DNA of 64,000 nt from Fontibacter flavus (GCF_042432905.1 NZ_JBHLWI010000048.1:24448-88447), one strand, 5' to 3'; positions 53,853 through 63,912 are shown, numbered from the stretch's first letter. Notes: a model not told the origin generated them from the letters alone. Program-made: numbers and translations.

Positions 53853-54284
53853 ATGAACAAATATCAATCGGAGGAAGTGAAAGCCTCCTTTTCTTTTTCT
53901 TTACCGATACAGGTTCGTTTTTCAGATATAGATGGGTATATGCATGTGAATAATGGCATATATTTTAATTATTTGGAACATGGCAGGGCGGCGTTTTTGT
54001 ATCAGGCTTGCGGATGGGATGTCATGAAGGTGGGTACAGTAGTGGCCAATATCAATATCGATTACCGTTTGCCAATTCATATGCTGGACCGACCTGAGGT
54101 ATTTGTGAAGTGTTCGAATATCGGTAACTCATCTTTCGTTTTGGAACAAGTGATTATGGGAGAAACTGAAAAGGGTGATCTCAGGATATTTGCTCAAGCC
54201 TCAACCACTATGGTGGCTGTTGATATGAAAACCATGAGTCCGGTCCGGATACCAGAGGAATATGCATCAAAATTGCGAGATTAA
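53853..54284 (+). CDS. Acyl-CoA thioesterase, hot-dog fold (4HBT)
   Basis: The 143-residue protein starts at ATG 53853, with a TTG at 53835 as a less likely alternative. It shows the 4HBT pattern RFSDIDGYMHVNNGIYFNYLEHGRA split as FSDIDGYMHVNN and YFNYLEHGRA, with the catalytic Asp, followed by VVANINIDYRLPI. It hydrolyses acyl-CoA thioesters in the cytoplasm; chain-length preference cannot be read. It ends the run from the enoyl-CoA hydratase. Confidence 0.88.
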   Translation: MNKYQSEEVKASFSFSLPIQVRFSDIDGYMHVNNGIYFNYLEHGRAAFLYQACGWDVMKVGTVVANINIDYRLPIHMLDRPEVFVKCSNIGNSSFVLEQVIMGETEKGDLRIFAQASTTMVAVDMKTMSPVRIPEEYASKLRD

Positions 54285-54307
54285 TCCTCTGAAGAAGCAC
54301 AAATCCT

Positions 54308-54315
54308 TATCTTTG
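54308..54315 (+). promoter_or_regulatory. Possible -7 box for the TPR lipoprotein gene
   Basis: TATCTTTG matches TAnnTTTG 19 nt before the GTG start at 54334. An AGGAA at 54326-54330 is a plausible ribosome-binding site that helps decide this start. Confidence 0.35.
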
Positions 54316-54333
54316 TGCGAAAATTAGGAAATC

Positions 54334-55044
54334 GTGAGAAATAAAAGTTATTGGTTGCTCCTCTTGATCCTGCTAGGAGCTTGTAGTCCTTCGGAAGAAG
54401 AACTTTTTGATGAAGGTGTCAGGTTAATGGAGGCTTCCCAATATCAGAAAGCCATTGAATATTTTGATAGGGTAGTAGAACAGAATCCACAGAATACCTC
54501 TGCCTATAATGCCAAAGGGGTAGCACTATTTCAGCAAGCGAAATATGATGAAGCAATAGAAGCTTTCTCTTCTTCTATTGAAATTGATCCCAATTCTTAC
54601 AAGCCTTACTTTAATCGTGGAAATGCTCATTTGGAGAAAAAATCATTCAAAGAAGCATTGTTGGATTATAATATGGCTAATGGATTGGATCCAAGTCAGG
54701 GAGACATTTATTACAATAGAGGCTTAGCCCTATTGGGTTTGGAAGAATATGAAGATGCTATATTTGACTTTGATGTGGTACTTCAGTCCAATCCCAATCA
54801 TGCATTAGCCCAGTTTAATAAAGCAAAAGCTCAATTGGGAAACAATGACCCTGTGGCTGCTATTGAATCACTTCAGAGAACTGTTTCATTGGACAATAGA
54901 AATGGGGCGGCATTTTATCTTCTTGGCGTAACACAAATGAGTGCTTTTGGGCAAAAAGAAGAAGGATGTCAAAATTTGAAAACAGCATTAGGCTTGGGCT
55001 TTTCTGAAGCTAAAAGCTGGATTGATGATTTTTGTCAGAACTGA
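54334..55044 (+). CDS. TPR-repeat lipoprotein
   Basis: The 236-residue protein starts with GTG and has a lipobox at Cys17 (LILLGACS). It has about five tetratricopeptide repeats: YQKAIEYFDRVVEQNPQNT, YDEAIEAFSSSIEIDPNS, FKEALLDYNMANGLDPSQ and EYEDAIFDFDVVLQSNPNH are clear. It is membrane-anchored on the periplasmic side and probably serves as a protein-interaction scaffold. Its stop overlaps the sua5 start by 1 nt. Confidence 0.9.
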   Translation: MRNKSYWLLLLILLGACSPSEEELFDEGVRLMEASQYQKAIEYFDRVVEQNPQNTSAYNAKGVALFQQAKYDEAIEAFSSSIEIDPNSYKPYFNRGNAHLEKKSFKEALLDYNMANGLDPSQGDIYYNRGLALLGLEEYEDAIFDFDVVLQSNPNHALAQFNKAKAQLGNNDPVAAIESLQRTVSLDNRNGAAFYLLGVTQMSAFGQKEEGCQNLKTALGLGFSEAKSWIDDFCQN

Positions 55045-56015
55045 TGGCTTCTCTAGGGAAAGATATTGATGCGGCCAAAGCCATTCTGGAGACAGGAGAA
55101 TTAGTAGGAATTCCTACCGAGACTGTTTACGGTCTCGCAGGAAATGCCCTGAATCCTGATGCTGTTGCTAAAATCTTTGCTGTTAAGAACAGACCCAGTT
55201 TTGACCCATTGATTCTACATACCTCTTCTATGGAAAGGGTTTCGGATTTTACTTTGGGGATACCTAAAGCACTTTCGATCCTTGCAGAGAAATTTTGGCC
55301 GGGTCCCTTGACCTTGCTTTTGCCTAAAAAGGATTCTGTTCCGGATTTGGTGACAAGTGGTCTGGAAACAGTAGCGGTTAGGGTACCCAATCATCCTTTG
55401 ACACAAGAATTGCTTGCCAACCTTGATTTTCCATTAGCAGCACCCAGTGCGAATCCTTTTGGTTACATCAGTCCAACCAAAGCAAGCCATGTCAACGACC
55501 AACTTGGTGATAAAATCAGCTATATTCTGGATGGGGGAGATTGCGAAGTTGGACTCGAAAGTACCATTGTGGGGATGGAAGGAAATCAGGTGACCGTATA
55601 TAGGTTAGGAGGGTTAGATATTAGGAAAATCGAATCTTTGGTTGGGAAAGTTCAAGTGATGGCCCATTCCAGCAGCAATCCAAAATCCCCTGGGATGTTG
55701 AAAAGTCACTATGCACCTTCCAAACCCTTTGTTTTGGGAGATTTGTCTCAACTTATAAAAATTCACCAGCAAAAGGGAACATCTTTTGCAGTATTGTCTT
55801 TTTCAGACAAATTTCCTGAGGTTTCTGACGACCATCAAATACAACTAAGTCCGGCAAAAGACCTTTCTGAGGCAGCTAAAAATCTTTTTGCTGCTATGAG
55901 AACTTTGGATAACATGGATGTTTCTGTAATTTTATCAGAGTATTTGCCGGAGGAGGGCTTGGGTAGAGCAGTTAATGATAGGTTGAGAAGAGCTTCGGTA
56001 AATGAAACTGTGTAG
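55044..56015 (+). CDS. sua5: L-threonylcarbamoyladenylate synthase (Sua5/YwlC type)
   Basis: Makes threonylcarbamoyl-AMP from threonine, bicarbonate and ATP for the t6A37 modification of tRNAs reading ANN codons. The 323-residue protein has the YrdC domain (GIPTETVYGLAGNAL, KIFAVKNRPSFDPLILH, SANPFGYISPT) and the extra C-terminal Sua5 domain, from about residue 210 (SPGMLKSHYAPSKP), so it is the long Sua5 form. The start is ATG 55044. It lies 64 nt before pgk. Confidence 0.93.
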   Translation: MASLGKDIDAAKAILETGELVGIPTETVYGLAGNALNPDAVAKIFAVKNRPSFDPLILHTSSMERVSDFTLGIPKALSILAEKFWPGPLTLLLPKKDSVPDLVTSGLETVAVRVPNHPLTQELLANLDFPLAAPSANPFGYISPTKASHVNDQLGDKISYILDGGDCEVGLESTIVGMEGNQVTVYRLGGLDIRKIESLVGKVQVMAHSSSNPKSPGMLKSHYAPSKPFVLGDLSQLIKIHQQKGTSFAVLSFSDKFPEVSDDHQIQLSPAKDLSEAAKNLFAAMRTLDNMDVSVILSEYLPEEGLGRAVNDRLRRASVNETV

Positions 56016-56079
56016 GTTTTGATGTCTACAGCAGTTTTTGAAAATTAATTTGGCTACAAACCTTTTAAACAATAACAAC

Positions 56080-57279
56080 ATGAACAAAAGAATCAAAAGT
56101 GTGGACAATCTAGATTTTAAAGGTAAAAGAGCCTTAATCCGGGTAGATTTTAATGTCCCATTGGATGAGCACCAAAACGTTTCTGATGATACCCGTATCA
56201 GAGCAGCAATACCGACAATTGAGAAGATTTTAAAAGATGGAGGTGCTGTAATTTTGATGTCCCACTTGGGCAGACCAAAAGATGGACCGACAGATAAATA
56301 TTCTCTGAGACATGTAGTTGGTAATCTTCAACAGTTATTGGGTAAAACAGTCAAATTTGCTCCGGACTGTGTTGGTGATGAAGCCAAAAACCTCGCAGCA
56401 GGACTTCAACCTGGAGAGGTGCTTTTGTTGGAAAATCTCAGGTTTTATAAGGAAGAAGAAAAAGGAGACGAGGCATTTGCTGAGAAATTGTCAAAGCTTG
56501 GAGATATTTATGTAAATGATGCTTTCGGTACCGCCCATAGGGCACATGCCTCTACGGCAGTGATTGCTAAATTTTTCAATACTAAAGCAACTGGGTATTT
56601 GATGCTTTCGGAATTGGAGAATGCAGATAAAGTACTTGAAAATCCTGAAAGACCTTATACGGCCATTATGGGAGGTGCTAAGATTTCAGATAAAATCTTG
56701 ATCATCGAGAGATTGTTGGAAAAAGTCGATAATCTGATTATCGGAGGTGGCATGTCTTATACTTTTTCCAAGGCTAAAGGAGGAACAATCGGAGACTCAC
56801 TTTGTGAAGAAGATAAGTTGGATTATGTCCTTGAGCTGATGCGAAAAGCAGAAGATAAAGGGGTTAAGATCATCCTTCCATTGGATACCGTAACTTCTAG
56901 GGCATTTGCCAATGACGCAGAGCAAGGATTGGCCAAAGCAGGTGAAATTCCGGATGGCTGGATGGGATTGGACATTGGACCAGAGACCAGGAAATTATTC
57001 GCTGAAGTGATCAAATCTTCCAAGACTATCCTTTGGAATGGCCCTATGGGTGTATTTGAAATGAGCAGCTTTGTACATGGAACTGTAGCCGTGGCAGAAG
57101 CGATAGCTGAGGCAACTGAAAGAGGAGCTTTCTCCCTAATTGGAGGTGGTGATTCTGCCGCCGCAGTGAATAAATTTGGTTTTACAGATAAGGTGTCCTA
57201 TGTCTCTACAGGAGGAGGTGCTTTATTGGAACATATGGAAGGAAAAGTGCTTCCAGGTGTTGCAGCTTTGATGCCCTGA
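56080..57279 (+). CDS. pgk: Phosphoglycerate kinase
   Basis: Transfers phosphate from 1,3-bisphosphoglycerate to ADP in glycolysis. The 399-residue protein begins MNKRIKSVDNLDFKGKRALI and has the signature RVDFNVPLD, LMSHLGRPK, VNDAFGTAHRAHAST, the ATP-binding LIGGGDSAAAV and the C-terminal STGGGALLEHMEGK. An earlier TTG at 56038 gives a non-conserved extension and was not chosen. Full length. A terminator follows. Confidence 0.97.
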   Translation: MNKRIKSVDNLDFKGKRALIRVDFNVPLDEHQNVSDDTRIRAAIPTIEKILKDGGAVILMSHLGRPKDGPTDKYSLRHVVGNLQQLLGKTVKFAPDCVGDEAKNLAAGLQPGEVLLLENLRFYKEEEKGDEAFAEKLSKLGDIYVNDAFGTAHRAHASTAVIAKFFNTKATGYLMLSELENADKVLENPERPYTAIMGGAKISDKILIIERLLEKVDNLIIGGGMSYTFSKAKGGTIGDSLCEEDKLDYVLELMRKAEDKGVKIILPLDTVTSRAFANDAEQGLAKAGEIPDGWMGLDIGPETRKLFAEVIKSSKTILWNGPMGVFEMSSFVHGTVAVAEAIAEATERGAFSLIGGGDSAAAVNKFGFTDKVSYVSTGGGALLEHMEGKVLPGVAALMP

Positions 57280-57302
57280 ACAAAGGTGATCTTATGAAGC
57301 AT

Positions 57303-57342
57303 TGAAAAAGAAGGTCTGTTTTGGCCTTCTTTTTTGTTTTTC
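57303..57342 (+). terminator. Rho-independent terminator after pgk
   Basis: AAAGAAGGTC pairs with GGCCTTCTTT (one G-T pair) around TGTTTT and runs into a T-tract, 24 nt after the pgk stop. Confidence 0.8.
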
Positions 57343-57519
57343 TGACTATGATAGACAGGTCAAAGCGCTCTTTTTGCCTGATCATGAAAGATTTGGCGTA
57401 ATTCAATTGTTCTTATTGCTCAAATTAGTATTTTTAAAATTGGTTTTCGGTTATCAAGAAGCACTACTTCACCGTGTACAAGTTTGATTTCATGTTAGCG
57501 TTCAACTTTTGAAGATGTT

Positions 57520-57846
57520 ATGAACAAAGTTTTAATTCCCTTGATTTTCTTGGCTTTATTCACCTCTGCTTGCGTGGAGGTCGAAGAGATTAGTGGTGGC
57601 TGTGAGGTTTATCTGAAAAGAGCAGATGGATCCACTTGGTTCTATGAAATCAAGGAAGACGTAAGAAGAAATAAGGATACAGGTGTTTTTACTTATCGTG
57701 ACGAAAACGGAAAGCTTTGGTCAATCAATCAGGATGAAGAAGGGAAATGGTGGTCAAAAAGTACTGAAGAAAATCCTGTAGAAGTTGAAAGAATTGTTTG
57801 TGGAGAGAAGGTCTATTTAGAAGAAGAACAAGAAGAGGCCGGGTAA
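57520..57846 (+). CDS. Small lipoprotein of unknown function
   Basis: The 108-residue protein has a lipoprotein signal with lipobox ending at Cys18 (LALFTSAC), followed by a small beta-rich domain with two further cysteines (GGCEVYLKRADGSTWFYEI; VCGEKVYLEEE). The C-terminal tail is glutamate-rich. No family is recognised. It converges with the GH3 gene across a hairpin. Confidence 0.75.
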   Translation: MNKVLIPLIFLALFTSACVEVEEISGGCEVYLKRADGSTWFYEIKEDVRRNKDTGVFTYRDENGKLWSINQDEEGKWWSKSTEENPVEVERIVCGEKVYLEEEQEEAG

Positions 57847-57862
57847 TGTAGGTCTCCCGGCC
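57837..57862. terminator. Hairpin at the convergent end of the small lipoprotein and GH3 genes
   Basis: GGCCGGG (57837-57843) pairs with CCCGGCC (57856-57862) around 12 nt that include the lipoprotein stop codon. Strong GC stem; no long T-run. Probably a shared transcript end. Confidence 0.5.
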
Positions 57863-57877
57863 TAATCATATTTTAAA

Positions 57878-60214
57878 TTACTTTTTATACTTGGAAGTTC
57901 GATTGTCCTGAATCACCCCACTCCAGTTCATACCAAAAGCAAAATCATAAACATTTCCCATTTCATCGATATGGCATTTCATATCATGCGCCACATCTTC
58001 AAATTGTTCTTCCACAGTTTTCATATTTGCAGGCATTTGTATTGGTAATAAGGCTGAAGGCTCAGTTCTTCCGGAGAGAATGTCCAGAATTGCCTGGTCT
58101 TGAACACCGAAATGTAAAAGAACACTGTTTACTGAATTTTCAAACTCACTGAAGACCATAGGATTGCCTGTAGATATGATGGTGATGACAGGTTTTTCGC
58201 CCATTGCTTTTTTAGTTTCCAATATGATCTCCAATTCTTTCAGGTTCGCCGCCGTGATGGATTTGTTTTTGTAAGTTCTGTTAGTGACCTCAGGAGCGAT
58301 TACAGGGTCACCTGCCGCTATACTTTTTTCCCGGGCATATTCAGCTTTATATGTGCCATATTGTAAGCTGATGGGAACATAGCCATTACCGCCTTTTTCT
58401 CTGTCTTCAGGATCATAACCAGTTCCTGATTCCGGATTACTGACAAAAACCAGTGCAAAATCAGCTTCATCCGGACTCTCAACCAAGTCAAAGTATTTCT
58501 TTGCGATTTCTAAATTAATTGCATCTACCCATTTCTCTTCAGATTTAACCCCCCACCAATTGGTAGTGGACGGAATGAATTTTTTGGGAATATATACCTT
58601 GCTTTTTTCGTTCAGTGGCAATACGTTATCCTTGTTTTTCAATAGTACGATTGATTTCAACTGGGCATCGTAGCCTTCTTTCATAAAGGAAGCATTTCCT
58701 ACAATGTTTTTGGTTTCTTGAGGGTCCAAATAAGGATTTTCAAACAGTCCTGGCTGGAAAATATTTCTGAGCAACCTTACCGCAGATTGCTCAAACCTAG
58801 CTCTCATCCATGTTTCACCATGTTCCACAACCCCCATTTGATATGCTGCTAGCACGGGCTTGATATCATTGTTTCCTCCAAATTGATCAGCCCCGGCCAT
58901 CAGTACTTTATAGTGTCTTTCCTCAATGGTTTTGTCTTCCATTCCCCATGGTTTGCCCATGAAAATTTCCGGTTGAGGGCCTTCATTACCTGTTACGCCC
59001 CAGTCTGTACAGATGACACCTTCATATCCGTATTTTTCTCTTAATAAATCCGTGATGATATATTTATTGTACACATTGGCTGTATTTTCTTGGTATTTGG
59101 TGTCCTGATCATAGGAAATAGTATAATATGGCATGACTGCGGTGGCTGACTTAGTCTTGCCGTTTAATTTAAATGCTCCCTCAGTAAAAGGGATCAGGTG
59201 TTCTTCAAAGTTGTTGCCGGGATAAACTGCAAATTTACCATAAGCAAAGTGCCCGTCCCTTCCTCCTTCTTCAGGCCCTCCGCTTGGCCAATGTTTGACC
59301 ATTGTATTGACACTGTGAAATCCCCATCCCATGCCGATCTCATGTTCTCCTTTGGAGCTTTGAAAGCCATCTACATAAGCTCTGGCCATGTCGGCTGATA
59401 ATCTTGAATCTTCACCAAATGTCCCCTTCAGTCTATTCCATCGTGGCTCCGTCCCCAAGTCAATTTGTGGAGAAAGGGCAGTAGCCAATCCCAAAGCCCT
59501 GTATTCAATGGAAGCTACTTCGCCAAATCTCTCCACTAATGAGGGGTCAAAGGTGGCAGCCAAACCCAATGATTCGGGCCACATGGAAATACTTCCCCCT
59601 GAACCTGCATTGTACTCTGTACTTGCTACAGGACCATGCCTTGGGTCAGAGCTGTTGTTGGCAGGTATTCCCAAACCCAGCCCTTCTACTAATTCCTGGG
59701 CATAATTGTTCCATTGTGCCGCAATTTCCGGACTTTCAACCCGTGTAATCAGCACATGTCGCAAATTATCTTCAGTTAGGAACTTTTTCTGCTGGTCGGA
59801 TAAGGAGGATGTTGGCATACCGCTTTCATGGATGGGCTTACCTCCATAAGTTCCTGCACCGAAGCCTCCTGCTGCAGCAGGAATTGATTGGTGAGAGGAA
59901 TAAAGCATTAAACCAGCGATTTGTTCTACGGACATTTTTGAAGCCAGATCTTTTGCCCTTTCATCCACTGGTAGTCTCCAGTCTTCATACTTATCCAATT
60001 GACCATTTTTATTGAGGTCTTTGAATTTCAGCCCTTCTTGATCCAAAATACTTACTCCTGAATTTTTGGAATATCCCAAATTAGGACCCATAGATTGTTT
60101 TAAGATGACTATATCACCATCCAATTGGGTTTCTGAAACAGAATTCTTTTCGCAGGAAAAAAGAAAGGCTGTACCTAATGAGACTATAATAACTGCAGTT
60201 TTACTCCTGATCAT
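57878..60214 (-). CDS. Glycoside hydrolase family 3 lipoprotein
   Basis: The 778-residue protein has a lipobox at Cys21 (LGTAFLFSC) and a GH3 catalytic domain: ERAKDLASKMSVEQIAGLMLY, GTEPRWNRLKGTFGEDSRLS, MVKHWPSGGPEEGGRDGHF and the catalytic nucleophile Asp404 in GVICTDWGV. A C-terminal GH3 domain with FALVFVSNPESG and the loop VLLHFGVQDQAILDILSGRTEP follows. Likely a beta-glucosidase or related exo-glycosidase in the periplasm or on the outer membrane. The exact sugar is unknown. It is divergent from the ThuA fusion gene. Confidence 0.93.
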   Translation of the reverse strand: MIRSKTAVIIVSLGTAFLFSCEKNSVSETQLDGDIVILKQSMGPNLGYSKNSGVSILDQEGLKFKDLNKNGQLDKYEDWRLPVDERAKDLASKMSVEQIAGLMLYSSHQSIPAAAGGFGAGTYGGKPIHESGMPTSSLSDQQKKFLTEDNLRHVLITRVESPEIAAQWNNYAQELVEGLGLGIPANNSSDPRHGPVASTEYNAGSGGSISMWPESLGLAATFDPSLVERFGEVASIEYRALGLATALSPQIDLGTEPRWNRLKGTFGEDSRLSADMARAYVDGFQSSKGEHEIGMGWGFHSVNTMVKHWPSGGPEEGGRDGHFAYGKFAVYPGNNFEEHLIPFTEGAFKLNGKTKSATAVMPYYTISYDQDTKYQENTANVYNKYIITDLLREKYGYEGVICTDWGVTGNEGPQPEIFMGKPWGMEDKTIEERHYKVLMAGADQFGGNNDIKPVLAAYQMGVVEHGETWMRARFEQSAVRLLRNIFQPGLFENPYLDPQETKNIVGNASFMKEGYDAQLKSIVLLKNKDNVLPLNEKSKVYIPKKFIPSTTNWWGVKSEEKWVDAINLEIAKKYFDLVESPDEADFALVFVSNPESGTGYDPEDREKGGNGYVPISLQYGTYKAEYAREKSIAAGDPVIAPEVTNRTYKNKSITAANLKELEIILETKKAMGEKPVITIISTGNPMVFSEFENSVNSVLLHFGVQDQAILDILSGRTEPSALLPIQMPANMKTVEEQFEDVAHDMKCHIDEMGNVYDFAFGMNWSGVIQDNRTSKYKK

Positions 60215-60408
60215 ATGCTTAAATTTTTACTAATATAACCCATAATGTAAAAAACACATAATGAATTGTTTCCCATATTGAAAAAATGACTAAATTTTGG
60301 CCCTCAAAAGCAATGCGCAGACCAATCTTAAGGCATTACAGCCATTTATATGAATACTTTCCAATAGCCAATAAAAAACCAATTATATTTCCTGAAATTC
60401 AATAACCT

Positions 60409-63400
60409 ATGATAACCAACAACAAGTTATTAAGGACCGTAATGATGGTCCTAACCTTAGTAGTGGTTTTTGCTTCATGTAATAAGAGAAGTGGGAAGCC
60501 CAAAGTGCTGGTATTCAGCAAAACTGCAGGTTTTTATCATGAATCCATACCTGATGGTATAGCTGCAATCCAAAAACTTGGTGCGGAAAATGGCTTCGAA
60601 GTAGATACGACCACCAATGCAGCATTTTTCAATGAAGAAAACCTGAAGCAGTACTCTGCAGTCATTTGGCTAAGTACCACAGGAAATGTATTGGATCATT
60701 ATCAGGAAGCTGATTTTGAGAGGTATATACAGGCTGGAGGAGGCTATGTGGGCATACATGCGGCCACAGATACCGAATATGAGTGGGGTTGGTACAATAG
60801 ATTGGCTGGAGGGTATTTTTCTTACCACCCAGGAATCGGAGATCCACACCCAAATGTTCAGGATGGAAAATTAAATGTTACGAATAGAGAACATCAAAGC
60901 ACCCGTTTTTTACCAGAAATCTGGAACAGAAGAGATGAGTGGTATCATTTCAAGAAGTTGAACCCGGATGTCAATGTACTGATGGACATTGATGAAGACA
61001 GCTATCAACAAACCCAACCTATGGGTTATCATCCAATGGCATGGTATCATGAATACGACGGCGGAAGGGCATGGTATACTGCTGGTGGACATACCAAGGA
61101 GTCTTTTACCGAAGAATTGTTTGTGCAGCATTTGTTGGAAGGGATCAAATATGCTATAGGTGACAATAAGAAACTTGATTATTCCAAGGCTAAAACCCAG
61201 AGAGTTCCAGAGGAAAATAGATTTGAGAAAAAAACATTGGCATTGGGGGAGTTTACCGAACCTACAGAAATGACCATATTGCCAAATCTGGACATCCTCA
61301 TTGCACAAAGGAGAGGTGAAGTTTTATTGTATAAAAATGGTGACACCACTGTAAGAGAGGTTGCTAAATTTGATGTGTATTGGAAAACAAATATACCTGG
61401 AGTCAATGCAGAAGAAGGACTAATGGGTATTCAAAAGGATCCTAATTTTGATAAAAATGGACATGTATTTGTTTTTTATAGTCCAACTGGAGAAAAAGAG
61501 ATCAACAGACTATCCAGGTTTACTTTCAAGAATGATACCTGGGACATGTCATCCGAAAAAATTATTCTGGAACTGTATTCACAAAGAAACATTTGTTGTC
61601 ATACTGGAGGGTCTATAGCTTTTGACAAGGATGGCCTGTTGTATCTTTCCACAGGAGATAACTCTACTCCATTTGACCAGGCAAACAGTAAGTTCGTCAA
61701 TAGGGGGTATGCTCCTTTGGATGACCGCCCTGGGTTCGAGCAGTTTGATGCTAGAAGGAGTTCCGGTAACGCAAATGACCTGAGAGGTAAAATCATCAGA
61801 ATCAAAGTAAATGAAGATGGTACTTATGATATACCTGAAGGCAATCTCTATCCTAAAGGAACAGAAGGTACAAGACCTGAGATTTATGTACAGGGAAATA
61901 GGAATCCATATAGGATTTCCATTGATCAGAAAACAGGCTTTTTGTATTGGGGAGAGGTAGGACCTGATGCCAACCCGGACAGTTTGGATACAAGGGGGCC
62001 TAGAGGCTATGATGAGGTCAACCAAGCCAGAAAAGCAGGTAATTTTGGATGGCCGTTTTTTGTGGGTGATAATTATGCCTATGTGGATTATGATTATGCT
62101 ACAGGGAAGTCAGGCGCTCCTTATGATATTGCCAAGCCTGTCAATAATTCCAAAAACAATACAGGTATCCGTGAATTGCCTGCTGCACAACCTGCATTTA
62201 TCTGGTACCCATATGGTGCTTCTCCTGATTTTCCTCAAGTAGGAACTGGCGGAAGGAATGCAATGGCCGGACCTGTCTACTATTCCGATATGTTCCCAAA
62301 AGACACGCGATATCCTTCTTATTATGATGGTAAGCTCTTTATTTATGACTGGGTAAGGGGTTGGATCAAAGCTGTGACGATGCAGCCAAATGGGGATTTT
62401 GATAAAATGGAACCATTTATGGCAGGAACCAAATTCAATGCCTTGATAGATATGGAAGTGGGGCCCGATGGGAAAATTTACGTGCTTGAATATGGAAATG
62501 GTTGGTTTACCAAAAACCCAGATTCAGGCTTGTTCAGAATTGATTATAATGGAGGCAACAGAACTCCAGTTGTGAATTCAATTACAGTAGATAAAACGTC
62601 AGGAGCGATTCCTTTCACAGCTACATTTGCAGCTGATGCCCAAGACCCTGAAAATGATCCTTTGACTTATACCTGGGACCTTGGGAATGGAGAAAAAATC
62701 ACGACCAATGAACCCGAATTGACATATACCTTCAAGCAAATTGGAGATTATGATGTACAGGTAGAAGTAAGTGATCCTGGTAAACTTAAGGCAAAAAGCT
62801 TGATATCTTCTGTCTATGCGGGAAATATAGCACCTGAGGTGAATATCAGTATCAAAGGAAATCAGACTTTTTATTTCCCAGGTTCCCCAATCGCTTATGA
62901 AGTGAAAGTCAATGACCCTGATGATGCCAGTGCGGGCCAAGATCTTTCAACTCTATATGTTTCTGCCGATTATATTTCTGGTTTGGATCAGGCAGAAGCG
63001 TCTAAAGGGCACCTGATTATGACTGAAGCCATGGTTGGCAAAAGCCTGATCAGTTCATTGACCTGTAAGACATGTCATAAGGAAGATGAGGCATCTATTG
63101 GGCCTTCTTATGTAGAAGTAGCACGTAAATACAGGAGAAATCCAAATGGTGTTTCTTATTTGATCAACAAGATCCAAAAAGGAGGTGGTGGTGTATGGGG
63201 TGAAACAGCCATGCCTGCTAACCCAGACCTGAAAAATGATGATGCCAGCAAGGTAGTAGCCTACATCCTTTCTTTGGGAAGTAGGACAGAAGAAAGACCT
63301 TCTTTAGCAGCAACAGGTACTGTTGATCCAACTGTAGGAAAAAGCCTGAGTGAAACGGGTGTTTTTGTGCTTTCTGCCAGCTTTACAGATAAAGGAGGTG

Positions 63401-63858
63401 AGAATATCAAACCACTTACAGGTAATACATCAATTACTTTGAGAAACCCTGTAATCAGTACCGCAGAGGCAAAGCAACTTGACGGCTTTAGTTTGATGAG
63501 CTTCGGAGGGAGGACTTTCATGTTGATCCCTTCTTCACCAGCTTCTTTTGCGCTCAAAAATATTGACCTGACAGAAATAGGATCGTTGGTATTGATGGGA
63601 GGGGGACAGGAACCTTCCAATCAAGGTTTCAGTGTAGAGGCGCGATTAGGCAGCCCTACCGGTACTAAGATTGGAGAAGGCCAGTTTAAGGTTTCAGCTC
63701 AAGGTCAGGGTGGTCTTAACTTTGGTGTGAGCACCATAGAGGTCCATCTGAGCAATGCCCAAGCCGGAAAGTTACAGGATCTCTATTTTGTAACTAAGCC
63801 AGTGGCAGGGGATGAGCCTACGGCAGCTTTGATGTCAGTAGAATTTAAGAAAAAGTAA
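60409..63858 (+). CDS. ThuA / sugar-dehydrogenase propeller / PKD / cytochrome c / C-terminal domain fusion lipoprotein
   Basis: The 1149-residue lipoprotein (lipobox ending at Cys24, VVVFASC) has five parts: a ThuA-like domain (~30-250, VLVFSKTAGFYHESI, GGGYVGIHAATDTE), a GDH/PQQ-type beta-propeller (~275-705, LDILIAQRRGEVLLY, GLLYLSTGDNSTPF, VQGNRNPYRISID), a PKD domain (~720-800, YTWDLGNGE), a class I cytochrome c (C886-x2-C889-His890, later AMPANP as the Met ligand), and a C-terminal beta-sandwich (~960-1149, FSLMSFGGRTFMLIP) similar to carbohydrate-binding modules. This suggests sugar binding with electron transfer in the periplasm. No PQQ synthesis genes are nearby. Confidence 0.9.
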   Translation: MITNNKLLRTVMMVLTLVVVFASCNKRSGKPKVLVFSKTAGFYHESIPDGIAAIQKLGAENGFEVDTTTNAAFFNEENLKQYSAVIWLSTTGNVLDHYQEADFERYIQAGGGYVGIHAATDTEYEWGWYNRLAGGYFSYHPGIGDPHPNVQDGKLNVTNREHQSTRFLPEIWNRRDEWYHFKKLNPDVNVLMDIDEDSYQQTQPMGYHPMAWYHEYDGGRAWYTAGGHTKESFTEELFVQHLLEGIKYAIGDNKKLDYSKAKTQRVPEENRFEKKTLALGEFTEPTEMTILPNLDILIAQRRGEVLLYKNGDTTVREVAKFDVYWKTNIPGVNAEEGLMGIQKDPNFDKNGHVFVFYSPTGEKEINRLSRFTFKNDTWDMSSEKIILELYSQRNICCHTGGSIAFDKDGLLYLSTGDNSTPFDQANSKFVNRGYAPLDDRPGFEQFDARRSSGNANDLRGKIIRIKVNEDGTYDIPEGNLYPKGTEGTRPEIYVQGNRNPYRISIDQKTGFLYWGEVGPDANPDSLDTRGPRGYDEVNQARKAGNFGWPFFVGDNYAYVDYDYATGKSGAPYDIAKPVNNSKNNTGIRELPAAQPAFIWYPYGASPDFPQVGTGGRNAMAGPVYYSDMFPKDTRYPSYYDGKLFIYDWVRGWIKAVTMQPNGDFDKMEPFMAGTKFNALIDMEVGPDGKIYVLEYGNGWFTKNPDSGLFRIDYNGGNRTPVVNSITVDKTSGAIPFTATFAADAQDPENDPLTYTWDLGNGEKITTNEPELTYTFKQIGDYDVQVEVSDPGKLKAKSLISSVYAGNIAPEVNISIKGNQTFYFPGSPIAYEVKVNDPDDASAGQDLSTLYVSADYISGLDQAEASKGHLIMTEAMVGKSLISSLTCKTCHKEDEASIGPSYVEVARKYRRNPNGVSYLINKIQKGGGGVWGETAMPANPDLKNDDASKVVAYILSLGSRTEERPSLAATGTVDPTVGKSLSETGVFVLSASFTDKGGENIKPLTGNTSITLRNPVISTAEAKQLDGFSLMSFGGRTFMLIPSSPASFALKNIDLTEIGSLVLMGGGQEPSNQGFSVEARLGSPTGTKIGEGQFKVSAQGQGGLNFGVSTIEVHLSNAQAGKLQDLYFVTKPVAGDEPTAALMSVEFKKK

Positions 63859-63875
63859 GTTGAATCATAAAAATC

Positions 63876-63912
63876 AAAAAAGGGGCTGTCCGAAAAGGGC
63901 AGCCTTTTTTAT
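63876..63912 (+). terminator. Rho-independent terminator after the ThuA fusion gene
   Basis: AGGGGCTGTCC and GGGCAGCCT form a stem around a short A-rich loop and are followed by a run of Ts. After it, up to 64000, nothing further can be supported. Confidence 0.8.
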
